Shown piece after piece: positions 8,672-17,160 of a stretch of DNA of 64,000 bases (position 1 is the stretch's first letter; the number at the start of each line of letters is the position of its first letter). The translations under genes and the position numbers were made by a program. Below the pieces are notes generated by a model. It ran no database searches and was not told where the DNA came from. It saw nothing but the letters and a program-made list of their open reading frames with translations. This stretch comes from Listeria welshimeri serovar 6b str. SLCC5334 (lineage in GTDB: Bacteria > Bacillota > Bacilli > Lactobacillales > Listeriaceae). Location: the NCBI RefSeq assembly GCF_000060285.1, contig NC_008555.1:1302001-1366000 (forward strand), written 5' to 3'.

Positions 8672-10666
8672 TTGTTCGATAACACAGATAGTTTAGCAGT
8701 AAATACAATTCGTACTTTATCAATGGATGCAATTCAAAAAGCAAATTCTGGTCATCCAGGGCTACCAATGGGAGCTGCACCAATGGCTTATGCACTTTGG
8801 TCTCGCGTATTAAATACAAATCCTAAGAATTCACATTGGTTCAATCGAGATCGTTTTGTGCTTTCTGCTGGACATGGTTCGATGCTTTTATATAGTTTAT
8901 TACATTTGAGCGGATTTAAATTAGAATTAGAAGACCTTAAAAACTTCCGTCAATGGGAAAGTAAAACTCCAGGTCACCCAGAATATCGCTATACAGACGG
9001 TGTAGATGCTACTACTGGTCCACTTGGTCAAGGTATTGCAATGGCTGTTGGTATGGCTATGGCAGAAAGACACTTAGAAGCGAAATATAATAAAGATGAA
9101 TTTCCTGTAGTGGATCATTATACGTATGCGCTATGCGGAGATGGTGATTTAATGGAAGGTGTTGCTTCTGAAGCTGCTTCTTACGCTGGACACCAACAAT
9201 TAGGAAGATTAGTTCTTTTATATGATTCCAATGACATTTCACTTGATGGAGATTTAGATAAGTCTTTCTCAGAAAATGTAAAACAACGCTTTGAAGCATA
9301 TGGTTGGGAGCATTTACTAGTAAAAGATGGTAACGATACAGCAGAAATATTAGCTGCAATTGAAAAAGCTAAACAAAATACTTCTCAACCTACCATGATT
9401 GAAGTGAAAACGGTTATTGGATTTGGTGCGCCAAATGCTGGTACTAGTAAAGTTCATGGCGCTCCACTTGGTGATGAAGGTATTTTAGCTGCGAAAAAAG
9501 CATATGGCTGGGACTACGAAGAAAAATTCTTTGTTCCGGAAGAAGTTACTGCTCGCTTTAAAGAAACAATTGGCGAACGCGGTGAAAAAGCAGAGGCAGC
9601 ATGGAACGAATTATTTGCTTCTTATAAAGCGAAATACCCAGAGCTTGCTAAACAATTAGAAGATAGCTTAAATAACAAGTTACCAGCTGATTGGGATGCA
9701 GAGCTTCCAGTATATGACGATTCTAAAGCACTTGCTAGCCGTGCTTCAAGTGGTGAAGTTATTAATGCATTAGCTGCTAAAATCCCAACTATTTTTGGTG
9801 GTTCAGCAGACCTTGCTGGTTCTAATAATACAACGATTAAAACAGATGGTGAATTCACTAAAAAAACTCCTGCAGAACGCAATATCTGGTTTGGTGTTCG
9901 TGAATTTGCAATGGGTGCAGCGTTAAACGGTATGGCTCTCCACGGAGGGCTACAAGTATACGGAGGTACATTCTTTGTATTCTCTGACTATGTACGTGCT
10001 GCGATTCGTTTATCCGCAATCCAACATTTACCTGTAACTTATGTTATGACACATGATAGTATTGCTGTTGGGGAAGATGGTCCAACACATGAGCCAATCG
10101 AGCAACTTGCAAGCTTACGTGCTATGCCAGGACTTTCTGTTATCCGTCCTGCTGATGGAAATGAAGTAGTAGAAGCTTGGAAACTAGCGATTACTTCGAC
10201 AGATACTCCACATGTACTTGTTCTTACTCGTCAAGGCTTACCAACATTGCCAAACTCTGCTAAATTGACTGCAGAAGGCGTTAAAAAAGGTGCTTATGTT
10301 ATTTCACCAGCTAAAAATGAAGTTCCGGAAGCAATAATTCTTGCAAGCGGCTCTGAAGTGAATTTAGCTGTTGAAGCACAACAAGAACTTCAAGCACAAG
10401 GAACAGATGTATCGGTTGTAAGTGTGCCATCATTTGATCTATTTGAACAACAATCAGCTGAATACAAAGAAAGCGTCTTACCAAATGCTGTTAGAAAACG
10501 TGTAGCAGTAGAAATGGGTGCTAGCTTTGGATGGGAACGCTATGTTGGTTTAGACGGAAAAGTTATTGGCATCGACAAATTTGGTGCTTCTGCTCCAGGT
10601 GAAACAGTAATTAAAAATTATGGATTTACAGTTGAAAACGTGGTAAACACAGTGAAATCACTTTAA
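8672..10666 (+). CDS. tkt: transketolase
   Basis: A 664-residue thiamine diphosphate enzyme that moves two-carbon units between sugar phosphates in the pentose phosphate pathway. The N-terminal domain has [14 protein letters not shown] and [18 protein letters not shown] with the diphosphate/Mg2+-binding GDG-N type motif; the pyrimidine domain has [19 protein letters not shown] and [19 protein letters not shown]. The TTG at 8672 is preferred: GAGAGG lies 9 bases upstream, whereas the ATG at 8663 overlaps it, and the encoded [20 protein letters not shown] aligns with the usual family N-terminus. The gene stands alone between terminators. Confidence 0.96.
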   Translation: MFDNTDSLAVNTIRTLSMDAIQKANSGHPGLPMGAAPMAYALWSRVLNTNPKNSHWFNRDRFVLSAGHGSMLLYSLLHLSGFKLELEDLKNFRQWESKTPGHPEYRYTDGVDATTGPLGQGIAMAVGMAMAERHLEAKYNKDEFPVVDHYTYALCGDGDLMEGVASEAASYAGHQQLGRLVLLYDSNDISLDGDLDKSFSENVKQRFEAYGWEHLLVKDGNDTAEILAAIEKAKQNTSQPTMIEVKTVIGFGAPNAGTSKVHGAPLGDEGILAAKKAYGWDYEEKFFVPEEVTARFKETIGERGEKAEAAWNELFASYKAKYPELAKQLEDSLNNKLPADWDAELPVYDDSKALASRASSGEVINALAAKIPTIFGGSADLAGSNNTTIKTDGEFTKKTPAERNIWFGVREFAMGAALNGMALHGGLQVYGGTFFVFSDYVRAAIRLSAIQHLPVTYVMTHDSIAVGEDGPTHEPIEQLASLRAMPGLSVIRPADGNEVVEAWKLAITSTDTPHVLVLTRQGLPTLPNSAKLTAEGVKKGAYVISPAKNEVPEAIILASGSEVNLAVEAQQELQAQGTDVSVVSVPSFDLFEQQSAEYKESVLPNAVRKRVAVEMGASFGWERYVGLDGKVIGIDKFGASAPGETVIKNYGFTVENVVNTVKSL

Positions 10667-10674
10667 TTAAACAA

Positions 10675-10717
10675 ACAGACCGCTACTTATTTTTATTAGG
10701 GCGGTCTGTTTTTTTTA
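10675..10717 (+). terminator. terminator after tkt
   Basis: AACAGACCGC pairs with GCGGTCTGTT over a 17-base loop, followed by a run of Ts. Confidence 0.9.
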
Positions 10718-10731
10718 TGCTTTTTTTAGAT

Positions 10732-10860
10732 TGCGCAAGTGGTGCCTTTAATGTTATAATTACGAGGTTGTTTGCAGCTTTTATTGATAAATTGATCTAG
10801 ATGATAAGTTTTGCTGAAAAGTATTGTCTGTTTATTATAAATCAAGTACAATAAAAGAGG
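10732..10860 (+). promoter_or_regulatory. candidate promoters upstream of yneF
   Basis: Two plausible sigma-A elements are visible: TTGCGC at about 10732 with TATAAT 18 bases on, and TTGTCT with TACAAT 17 bases on ending near 10855. Either could drive yneF. Confidence 0.4.
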
Positions 10861-10889
10861 ATTTTGTTTCAAGGAGGAGAAAAGAGACT

Positions 10890-11129
10890 ATGTGGATTTA
10901 CATTCTTGTCGGCATTATTTGTTTACTAGCTGGTCTTGCGGGGGGATTCTTTATTGCAAGACGTTACATGATGAGCTATTTAAAAAACAATCCGCCAATT
11001 AACGAACAAATGTTACAAATGATGATGGCGCAAATGGGTCAAAAACCATCACAAAAGAAAATCAATCAAATGATGAGCGCAATGAACAAACAGCAAGAAA
11101 AAGAAAAGCCAAAAAAAGCGAAGAAATAA
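10890..11129 (+). CDS. yneF: UPF0154 membrane protein YneF
   Basis: A 79-residue protein with one N-terminal membrane helix ([22 protein letters not shown]), then the conserved cytoplasmic part [38 protein letters not shown] and a lysine-rich tail. This is UPF0154, a family with no assigned function. ATG at 10890 follows AAGGAGGAG; an in-frame GTG/ATG 22 codons upstream adds residues not found in the family. It follows tkt as in Bacillus. A long perfect palindrome ends it. Confidence 0.92.
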   Translation: MWIYILVGIICLLAGLAGGFFIARRYMMSYLKNNPPINEQMLQMMMAQMGQKPSQKKINQMMSAMNKQQEKEKPKKAKK

Positions 11130-11144
11130 TCTTTTTATCAAAGT

Positions 11145-11193
11145 AAAACCATGTAGAATTAGTTAAGCTTAACTAATTCTACATGGTTTTTTT
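11145..11193. terminator. perfect 46-base palindrome acting as a bidirectional terminator
   Basis: Bases 11145-11190 read the same on both strands: two 23-base arms with no spacer (centre AAGCTT at about 11165-11170), flanked by As on the left and Ts on the right. It sits between convergent yneF and the DUF2785 gene and marks the left end of the accessory block. Confidence 0.85.
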
Positions 11194-12022
11194 ATAAATC
11201 TAAATTATTTTTACTTACATTAATATAACGGTTTACAATCGGAAAGTCTTTAAAGTTCACTTTGTATTTTAAAACAGATAATTTTATGAGTAATGTTTGG
11301 GTAAATTGCTTTATATTTATCAAAGGTATTTCTGGTAATAAATTAGGTATGCTTTCTGCTAAAGTAATTAGCCAGTTTGTAACTTCTTCATAACTTATTT
11401 TTTTCATAAATAATGCGGTTATAATAATATTACTTAATCGTTCATCCTCTTCTCCAGTTAAGATAACTGTGTTTGTTTTATAAAAATCACTAATAGAATT
11501 CATAATTATTTTCACATCTGAATTTTTAATGGTTGGTTGATATATTAATTCATCTAGAGCATCTGCTGTGTGAGCTATGCAATGTGACCAACCTTTTCCT
11601 TCAACAAAAGAAAGCATATTTTGTTCTTTTTTTAAAAGTTCATTGAGCAAAATAAAAATTTTTTCTATTTCTTTATCATTTAAAAAAGCATGAATTTTAT
11701 TGTTTTCTAATAGTAACGCGATAATTAATGCTAGAAAAGATCGTTGAAATACAGCGTCGGAATCAATTTTATCAATTTTAAAAAGTAAGTTCTTTTTATT
11801 CACAGAATAATTATAAATTCTCATTTTTTGATGAATAGTTAAGTTATCTCTAATAACAAGCCATTCAGAAAAAATATGATAAGCAATAGTATCTCTTAAA
11901 ATACTATCTGTAGAAGATAAATTAGATAACATTATATCAATTATTTTATCAGAAGTTTTTAGATCTTTAGGTAGTTTATATTCATTTTGTTTTAACTTAG
12001 TGTATAAATGAGAATCGTACAA
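11192..12022 (-). CDS. DUF2785 family protein
   Basis: A 276-residue, mostly helical protein. The central GKGWSHCIAHTADALDELI (around residues 143-161) is the hallmark of DUF2785, a family of unknown function. No membrane segment or signal peptide is seen. The start is a TTG at 12022 with a weak AGTAGGA site. The gene is strikingly A+T-rich compared with the flanking housekeeping genes, and it is the promoter-distal member of a run of six co-directional genes. It lies 17 bases after the methyltransferase gene and ends against the palindromic terminator. Its link to the upstream genes may be only positional. Confidence 0.75.
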   Translation of the reverse strand: MYDSHLYTKLKQNEYKLPKDLKTSDKIIDIMLSNLSSTDSILRDTIAYHIFSEWLVIRDNLTIHQKMRIYNYSVNKKNLLFKIDKIDSDAVFQRSFLALIIALLLENNKIHAFLNDKEIEKIFILLNELLKKEQNMLSFVEGKGWSHCIAHTADALDELIYQPTIKNSDVKIIMNSISDFYKTNTVILTGEEDERLSNIIITALFMKKISYEEVTNWLITLAESIPNLLPEIPLINIKQFTQTLLIKLSVLKYKVNFKDFPIVNRYINVSKNNLDL

Positions 12023-12039
12023 GTTATTTCCTACTTTCT

Positions 12040-12771
12040 TTAAAGTTTACTTGCAGAAATGATCAACATCATTGGACGGCGGAATTCATCTTGCATTTCT
12101 GGGAGATCTTTAAGTTCAGGAGCTGGTTCTGGCTCGATTACGTTATTTATTTGAAAGCCGTTTTTTAAGAGAGTCTGGATGTAGGTTGTGATAGTCCGGT
12201 GATATTTATGAACCTCTTTACCGAGAAAATTTGTTGTACGAATCGATTCATCAAAGTAATGGTCAACTGGCCAGTGTAACTTGTTGCCAGCTTCATCTGT
12301 ATACCAGTCTTGTTTGCCCTCAGCCGTAAAAATAGGGTGTTCGACCGAGAAAATGAATTTGCCATTAGTTTTAAGATTAGTATGAACTTTTTTGCAAATA
12401 TCTTGGTAGGAGGCAACGTAATGAATTGCTAGCGAACTGAGAACAACATCATAAGCTTCTGGTTCCACCTCGACATCTTCTATTGCTTTTTGTTCGTAAC
12501 TAATTACTTCAGATGTCGTTTTTTGTTTTGCTTCAGCTAACATTCGCTCGGATAAATCTATGCCAACTACTTTTTTAGCACCATGCTCAGCGGCGTAGAT
12601 GCAGTGCCAACCAAAACCGCAGCCTAAATCAAGTACGGTTTTTCCATCGAAATCAGGGAGAAGTTTTTTGAATTCGTGCCATTCTCCAGCCGCGCTTAGG
12701 CCTTCTTTAGAGCGGGGCATTTCGCTATATTGTTCAAAAAAGTGTTTATCATCATATTTATTTTCTTTCAT
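12040..12771 (-). CDS. class I SAM-dependent methyltransferase
   Basis: A 243-residue Rossmann-fold methyltransferase. Motif I is TVLDLGCGFGWHCIYAA (about residues 44-60), followed by the acidic ribose-binding end VVGIDLSERML and the later YDVVLSSLAIHYV (motif IV region). The pattern fits small-molecule methyltransferases of the UbiE/Methyltransf_11 type; the acceptor is unknown. There is no DPPY or NPPY motif, which argues against a DNA adenine methylase. It is 21 bases after the IbrB-like gene. Its codon composition is less A+T-rich than its neighbours, so it may have a separate history. Confidence 0.8.
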   Translation of the reverse strand: MKENKYDDKHFFEQYSEMPRSKEGLSAAGEWHEFKKLLPDFDGKTVLDLGCGFGWHCIYAAEHGAKKVVGIDLSERMLAEAKQKTTSEVISYEQKAIEDVEVEPEAYDVVLSSLAIHYVASYQDICKKVHTNLKTNGKFIFSVEHPIFTAEGKQDWYTDEAGNKLHWPVDHYFDESIRTTNFLGKEVHKYHRTITTYIQTLLKNGFQINNVIEPEPAPELKDLPEMQDEFRRPMMLIISASKL

Positions 12772-12792
12772 TTTCTTTCCTCATTTCTTAAA

Positions 12793-13299
12793 TTAATCGG
12801 GTACTTTACTAAAATCTTTATCTAAGAAAAGGTGAGCTAGACCACTCACTTGTTTTAAGCGTAAGATTTCATTCGCATCCATTCCAATATTTTTCATAAT
12901 CCAATTGTCTGACATACCGCTATCTACCAGTTCACCGACAATATTAGACATTAATTCTACATTATGAAATCCTCTTGCCCGGTTATGTCTAATTGTTGAG
13001 GCAATTCGGTTAACGGCATCTTTCTCTAAAATGACAACTGGGAGCATTTCATTTTCTCTTTCACGAATACGTTTGGATGTTTTCATGATTGTATAACGAT
13101 GAAACCCGTCTATTATTTCATAGTTGCCTGAATCTTCCAAGGGAAAACAGACAATTGGTTGTGTATAGCCGTCTTCCCAAATTGATTTTTCTAGTAGCTT
13201 TAGTTCCGTTGTGGGGACGGTATTGGGATTATAGTTATTTGCTTTAAGTTTAGTGTAATGAACAGGCGTGACACCATATACAGGGCTTTTGTAATTCAT
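12793..13299 (-). CDS. IbrB-like protein with a ParB/sulfiredoxin-type domain
   Basis: A 168-residue protein. Residues about 10-115 form a ParB N-terminal-like domain: KLKANNYNPNTVP, SIWEDGYTQPIVC, YEIIDGFHRYTIM (the DGFHR box) and TIRHNRARGFH (the ParB GERRxRA-like box as HNRARG). A small helical region follows, possibly a helix-turn-helix (GMSDNWIMKNIGMDANEILRLKQ). ParB-type domains bind CTP or ATP or act as nucleases. In E. coli IbrB works with IbrA as an activator of eib genes. Here it directly precedes no ParA gene but follows an IbrA-like gene by 9 bases, so the pair is conserved as a unit. Confidence 0.82.
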   Translation of the reverse strand: MNYKSPVYGVTPVHYTKLKANNYNPNTVPTTELKLLEKSIWEDGYTQPIVCFPLEDSGNYEIIDGFHRYTIMKTSKRIRERENEMLPVVILEKDAVNRIASTIRHNRARGFHNVELMSNIVGELVDSGMSDNWIMKNIGMDANEILRLKQVSGLAHLFLDKDFSKVPD

Positions 13300-13308
13300 T
13301 ATATCACC

Positions 13309-14613
13309 TCATAAAATATTATTATATTTTTCTAGTGCATTTTTTCTTTTCTCTAATTCTAATTTTGTTTGACCAAATCCCATGTATTTACAAGAATAAT
13401 CATTTTTTAAAATAGCAATGCACATACGTTTATAGGTAGGAACACTGGAAAATTCTTTTATTTTTAAATCATCTGGATATTCTTTGAAACGAACAACTTC
13501 CATGGGATTAGTATAGGTACGATTGTTATTTGGTTTGCCAAGGAAGTCAGCTTGTACATGTAAATCCTTTAATTCTTGGACAGTTTCTACTTTTAAAGCA
13601 CCGCCTTTTTCAGTCCAGTAAGAGATACTCGTTTTAAATTTTTTTAAATAACGCTCTCTGGTGTATGGAGGCAAAGTTGTGAGCAAAAATTCTAAATAGG
13701 ATTTCCATGTATGATTTTCTGGGAGTTTGATATCTTTCCAAGCCATTGCAGAAGTTCCTCCATAAATAGCTGTAAAATTGGCGCCATTAACTCGGCCTAC
13801 CAATTTAGACCAAAGTGCTGGTTCAATGACACGATATAATTTAAGACTTTCTGTTGCGGAATCATTGAAAGGACTTGCTACGCGCATATCATTTACAGAC
13901 AAGCCGGCATGATAAAATAAATCGTAAATTTTATTATAAGACCAATTAAATTTGGCATTGGCGATCCAAATATCATCCACTAACCAATCGTGAATAGGGT
14001 ATGCGTTATAGATGTTTTTGGAAAGTTCCGTAGTCCAATTATAGTTTTTATACATGCGTTCTTTTTTATGTATGGCATTATAACGATTGAGGGATTCTTG
14101 TTGACGAATGCCGATTAAAGATATCGTCTTTTTAGCGTTGTTTCTAGTATGTAACCAGTTAATCATTTTTCTATTAAATTCATAGTCCCATATACCATGA
14201 AAATCAAAATCAAACGGGGCATTTTTTTCATTAATTACAGAAGGAAATGTTGGCATCTCTCTTACCCATATGGCTTGTTTTGATTTCTCCCAAGGAATCC
14301 AGTGGTCAGTATACATAGACACAGCTGATTGAGCAGCTATAGGCAAGCAGCACCAGAGTGGTTCGATGATATCTAAATTACTTGTCAAAGTTTCTGTCAC
14401 AAATTCAGTTGTTGCACTATATTGACCTTCGTAGTCCAGATGATAAACATAGACTTTTTTATGAATATTATTTTGTCGCATATAGTCAATCACAAGTTGA
14501 AGCATAACTGCGCTATCTTTGCCCCCGGAGAAGGAGATAATAATATTATCGAACTCGGAGAAAATGACGTCTAATCTCTCTTTTGAAGCCTCTAAAACAG
14601 TTTTAGAATGCAT
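13309..14613 (-). CDS. IbrA-like PP-loop protein (PAPS reductase fold, DUF3440)
   Basis: A 434-residue protein. The PP-loop SGGKDS at residues 29-34 (in NIIISFSGGKDSAVML) is intact, so ATP pyrophosphatase chemistry is likely. The ECGLH active-site motif of real PAPS reductases is absent. The C-terminal part ends with TYKRMCIAILKNDYSCKYMGFG, the recognisable DUF3440 signature of IbrA. Cysteines at CC (about residue 89) and in the C-terminal signature may bind metal. The start overlaps the helicase stop by 11 bases, which suggests coupled translation. The biochemical role of IbrA proteins is not established; adenylation, thiolation or nucleic-acid modification are all possible. Confidence 0.85.
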   Translation of the reverse strand: MHSKTVLEASKERLDVIFSEFDNIIISFSGGKDSAVMLQLVIDYMRQNNIHKKVYVYHLDYEGQYSATTEFVTETLTSNLDIIEPLWCCLPIAAQSAVSMYTDHWIPWEKSKQAIWVREMPTFPSVINEKNAPFDFDFHGIWDYEFNRKMINWLHTRNNAKKTISLIGIRQQESLNRYNAIHKKERMYKNYNWTTELSKNIYNAYPIHDWLVDDIWIANAKFNWSYNKIYDLFYHAGLSVNDMRVASPFNDSATESLKLYRVIEPALWSKLVGRVNGANFTAIYGGTSAMAWKDIKLPENHTWKSYLEFLLTTLPPYTRERYLKKFKTSISYWTEKGGALKVETVQELKDLHVQADFLGKPNNNRTYTNPMEVVRFKEYPDDLKIKEFSSVPTYKRMCIAILKNDYSCKYMGFGQTKLELEKRKNALEKYNNIL

Positions 14614-15802
14614 CCATAATCACCTCGAAGGAATTTTTTTGTGAAAGTTCTTTTTTAAATTCTTGTAATAGATTGGTTTTTTTAGAAATATTCGTGTCTA
14701 TAATAGTATCAAGACCCACATTGCCACTCAAATCATGATAATAGCAGTCGCGCATTTGCCCGGTACGATAAATGCGTCGCTCGGATTGATCTCGTTGTGA
14801 ATAATCAAAAGTTTTATCAAAATAAATTATTTGGTTATACGTTTGCAAGTTAAGTCCATAAGATGATTTAGCAAACGTCGTCACTTTAACATTTGGAAAG
14901 GCTTCTTGAAGGGCTTTCTCAGATTGTTTATATTTACAGAAAATAATGGTGGAATGCTCTTTTCCGCTAATTAAAGACTCTGTTATGGTGAATTTTTCTG
15001 ATGAAAGACAGTAGCAATGTTGCATTACTTGAGACATTTCCAAAAAATTAATATTAATTGTGTATGCGGCTGCTTTTTGGAGATAATCATTTTTTAATTC
15101 GTAATATTTTTCTAAAAGCGGCTCATCAATTGTGTAATTGTGTCTAATGTAGTGCCAATCAATCTTTAAATCAAAGGATGAAGAAAAGATAAATGGAGTA
15201 ATTAATTTATATAGATAACTTAAATTATGATATTTTTTGATGATATCCATGGTTTGTTTATTATTTTCGGTTAATTGTGTAATTGTGACATATTCGCAAA
15301 ATGTTTTTTTGAACTGTGAAAATGTTAAATTTAAAATTTGTGGTGATAAAAAATCTAATTGCGACCATAAATCTAAAATATTACGACTGAGAGGGGTGCC
15401 GTTCATAATTAATTTATAATCGGCGAGTCGAGCTAACTTTATGGCACGTTGCGTTCGCAAAGCTTGTTTATTTTTTATCTTAAGACTTTCATCCATAATG
15501 ATATAGCTTTTTGTTGCTTTTTTTAATTTTTCTCGGCAGTCTAGATATAGGCGATCTGAATTAGACAGGGATTCAATGCCGATTATTTCTTGCGGGAAAT
15601 CATAATTCCATTTGATAATTTCATTGGCTAAATTTTCTTTTGTTTGAAAGGGAACTAGCCAAAGGACATAATCTGGATTAACATCTTTAATTAATTCGCA
15701 GGCTACTCTTGTTTTACCAGAACCAGGTTTCATAAATAAAGCGCCAACTTTGTATTTTTTTAATTTTTCTATAGCTTGTTTTTGGTTATCGAATAAGGTC
15801 AT
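14603..15802 (-). CDS. compact SNF2-type (SF2) helicase/translocase
   Basis: A 399-residue DEAH/SNF2-like ATPase, short for its class. Motif I is KPGSGKT (residues 25-31), motif II is DES at 104-106 followed by xxxIKN, typical of SNF2 proteins, and motif III is NGTPLSRN (about 134-141). In the second lobe YGLNLQTYNQIIYFD and QRDQSERRIYRTGQ form motifs V and VI with the arginine fingers. No extra DNA-binding or nuclease domain is present. Phage-type helicases have this size. It overlaps both neighbours (17 and 11 bases), so the small upstream gene, the helicase and the IbrA-like gene look like one translational unit. Confidence 0.85.
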   Translation of the reverse strand: MTLFDNQKQAIEKLKKYKVGALFMKPGSGKTRVACELIKDVNPDYVLWLVPFQTKENLANEIIKWNYDFPQEIIGIESLSNSDRLYLDCREKLKKATKSYIIMDESLKIKNKQALRTQRAIKLARLADYKLIMNGTPLSRNILDLWSQLDFLSPQILNLTFSQFKKTFCEYVTITQLTENNKQTMDIIKKYHNLSYLYKLITPFIFSSSFDLKIDWHYIRHNYTIDEPLLEKYYELKNDYLQKAAAYTININFLEMSQVMQHCYCLSSEKFTITESLISGKEHSTIIFCKYKQSEKALQEAFPNVKVTTFAKSSYGLNLQTYNQIIYFDKTFDYSQRDQSERRIYRTGQMRDCYYHDLSGNVGLDTIIDTNISKKTNLLQEFKKELSQKNSFEVIMDAF

Positions 15803-16160
15803 TTGCTATGCTCACATCTTTTTCCATTTTTTTAGGGATATGCGTTCGAACACTAATGATACTGTTGTTAACTTTTTTTGTTTGAAAAGTCTGCATAATT
15901 TTATCATTATCTTTTTGAAATAAAGCTATCATTTTCACGACATCAATTTGTGTTTTTTCAGTATGCTTTTTTAACTGAAATTTCCAATTATCTGGAAAAT
16001 AAAAATAACTAAAGTTTGTCGAAATAGTAAACACCATTTTTTTAGGTAATAAGAAAAAATAACCTGCAAACTCATTATCAGAGGGCATTTCTATTATGGC
16101 TTGGTTATCCCATTGTTCAATTTGTTCATTATATATGTATATTTTATGCCACGTAGCCAT
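15786..16160 (-). CDS. small protein of unknown function leading the helicase-IbrAB operon
   Basis: A 124-residue soluble protein I do not recognise. It has no membrane segment, signal peptide or cysteine cluster; the first 75 residues look beta-rich (KIYIYNEQIEQW, YFFLLPKKMVFTIS, FSYFYFPDNWKFQL) and the rest helical and basic. ATG at 16160 follows a strong AGGAGG site. It is the first gene of the minus-strand operon and overlaps the helicase start by 17 bases, so it should be made in similar amounts. A role as specificity or adaptor subunit is only a guess from position. Confidence 0.7.
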   Translation of the reverse strand: MATWHKIYIYNEQIEQWDNQAIIEMPSDNEFAGYFFLLPKKMVFTISTNFSYFYFPDNWKFQLKKHTEKTQIDVVKMIALFQKDNDKIMQTFQTKKVNNSIISVRTHIPKKMEKDVSIANDLIR

Positions 16161-16431
16161 GTAAAATGGTCCTCCTGTGTGTTTTGTCGTTTTAGTTCAA
16201 AATACACTTATTTATTTGTTTATTTTATCACAAAAAACACCGATATAGGTTATAAACTGTCTTAATTAGAAAAAAATGCAATAAAAAATAAAAGTAAGTT
16301 TTCTTCGTTTTAAATGTTTTTTCATTTTTTGATAGAAAACACTTTTGTAATAGCCAGCTTTTTAGTAGAATAGATAATGGTGGATGGAAAACTTTTCTAT
16401 CTATGAATAGAATATGAAATTGGAGGCTATT
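16161..16431. other. A+T-rich divergent intergenic region between the accessory operon and pyrH
   Basis: This 270-base region must hold promoters for both directions. On the minus strand only the AGGAGG site of the small gene is clear. On the plus strand TTGTAA near 16345 and TAGAAT-like bases near 16367 are poorly spaced. I see no confident promoter, operator, direct repeat or tRNA remnant here. Confidence 0.5.
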
Positions 16432-17160
16432 ATGGATACCCCAGATTATAAACGAGTTGTATTAAAATTAAGCGGTGAAGCTCTTGCCGGAAATGATGGC
16501 TTTGGAATTAACCCGAGCGTGGTCAATTTGATTTCTGCTCAAATTAAAGAAGTAGTAGAATTAGGAGTAGAGGTAGCTATCGTTGTTGGCGGCGGAAATA
16601 TTTGGCGCGGCAAACTTGGTAGTGAAATGGGAATGGACCGTGCAGCAGCAGATCAAATGGGTATGCTTGCAACCATCATGAATTCTTTATCATTACAAGA
16701 CTCCCTTGAAAATATCGGAGTTGCAACACGAGTACAAACGTCCATTGATATGCGACAAATTGCGGAACCATATATTCGTCGTAAAGCGATTCGTCACCTT
16801 GAAAAAGGTCGTGTTGTCATTTTTGCAGGTGGGACAGGTAATCCATACTTCTCCACAGATACAGCAGCAGCACTGAGAGCAGCTGAAATCGAAGCAGATG
16901 TTATTTTAATGGCGAAAAACAATGTAGATGGTGTCTACAATGCCGATCCGAAACTTGATGAAAATGCGAAAAAATACGAAGAGTTATCTTATCTTGATGT
17001 AATTAAAGAAGGGCTAGAGGTTATGGATACAACAGCATCCTCACTAAGTATGGACAATGACATTCCATTAATCGTCTTCTCGTTTACAGAACAAGGCAAT
17101 AATATTAAACGTGTTATTTTAGGAGAAAAAATTGGAACTACTGTTAGGGGGAAAAAATAA
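16432..17160 (+). CDS. pyrH: UMP kinase
   Basis: A 242-residue bacterial-type UMP kinase of the amino-acid-kinase fold, converting UMP to UDP. It shows [13 protein letters not shown] at the start, [10 protein letters not shown] for phosphate binding, the [16 protein letters not shown] helix, and [23 protein letters not shown] at 16432 follows TTGGAGG; the ATG at 16414 lies upstream of that site. The gene ends TAATG with frr, a one-base overlap. In B. subtilis pyrH follows rpsB-tsf; here those two genes are not in front, and an unrelated operon is. Confidence 0.97.
   Translation: MDTPDYKRVVLKLSGEALAGNDGFGINPSVVNLISAQIKEVVELGVEVAIVVGGGNIWRGKLGSEMGMDRAAADQMGMLATIMNSLSLQDSLENIGVATRVQTSIDMRQIAEPYIRRKAIRHLEKGRVVIFAGGTGNPYFSTDTAAALRAAEIEADVILMAKNNVDGVYNADPKLDENAKKYEELSYLDVIKEGLEVMDTTASSLSMDNDIPLIVFSFTEQGNNIKRVILGEKIGTTVRGKK

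Noticed and set aside
12040-12771. DNA methylase of a restriction-modification system
   Set aside because: No DPPY, NPPY or PC motif and no nuclease partner; the fold looks like a small-molecule methyltransferase.
12793-13299. Chromosome-partition ParB
   Set aside because: It is only 168 residues, lacks the long DNA-binding and dimer domains, has no ParA neighbour and pairs with an IbrA-like gene.
13309-14613. Assimilatory PAPS/APS reductase for sulfate use
   Set aside because: The PP-loop is present but the ECGLH motif is absent, no sulfate assimilation genes are near, and the C-terminal part matches DUF3440.
11192-16160. Prophage or transposon
   Set aside because: No integrase, terminase, portal, capsid, tail, transposase or inverted-repeat pair is visible; phage origin of single genes remains possible.
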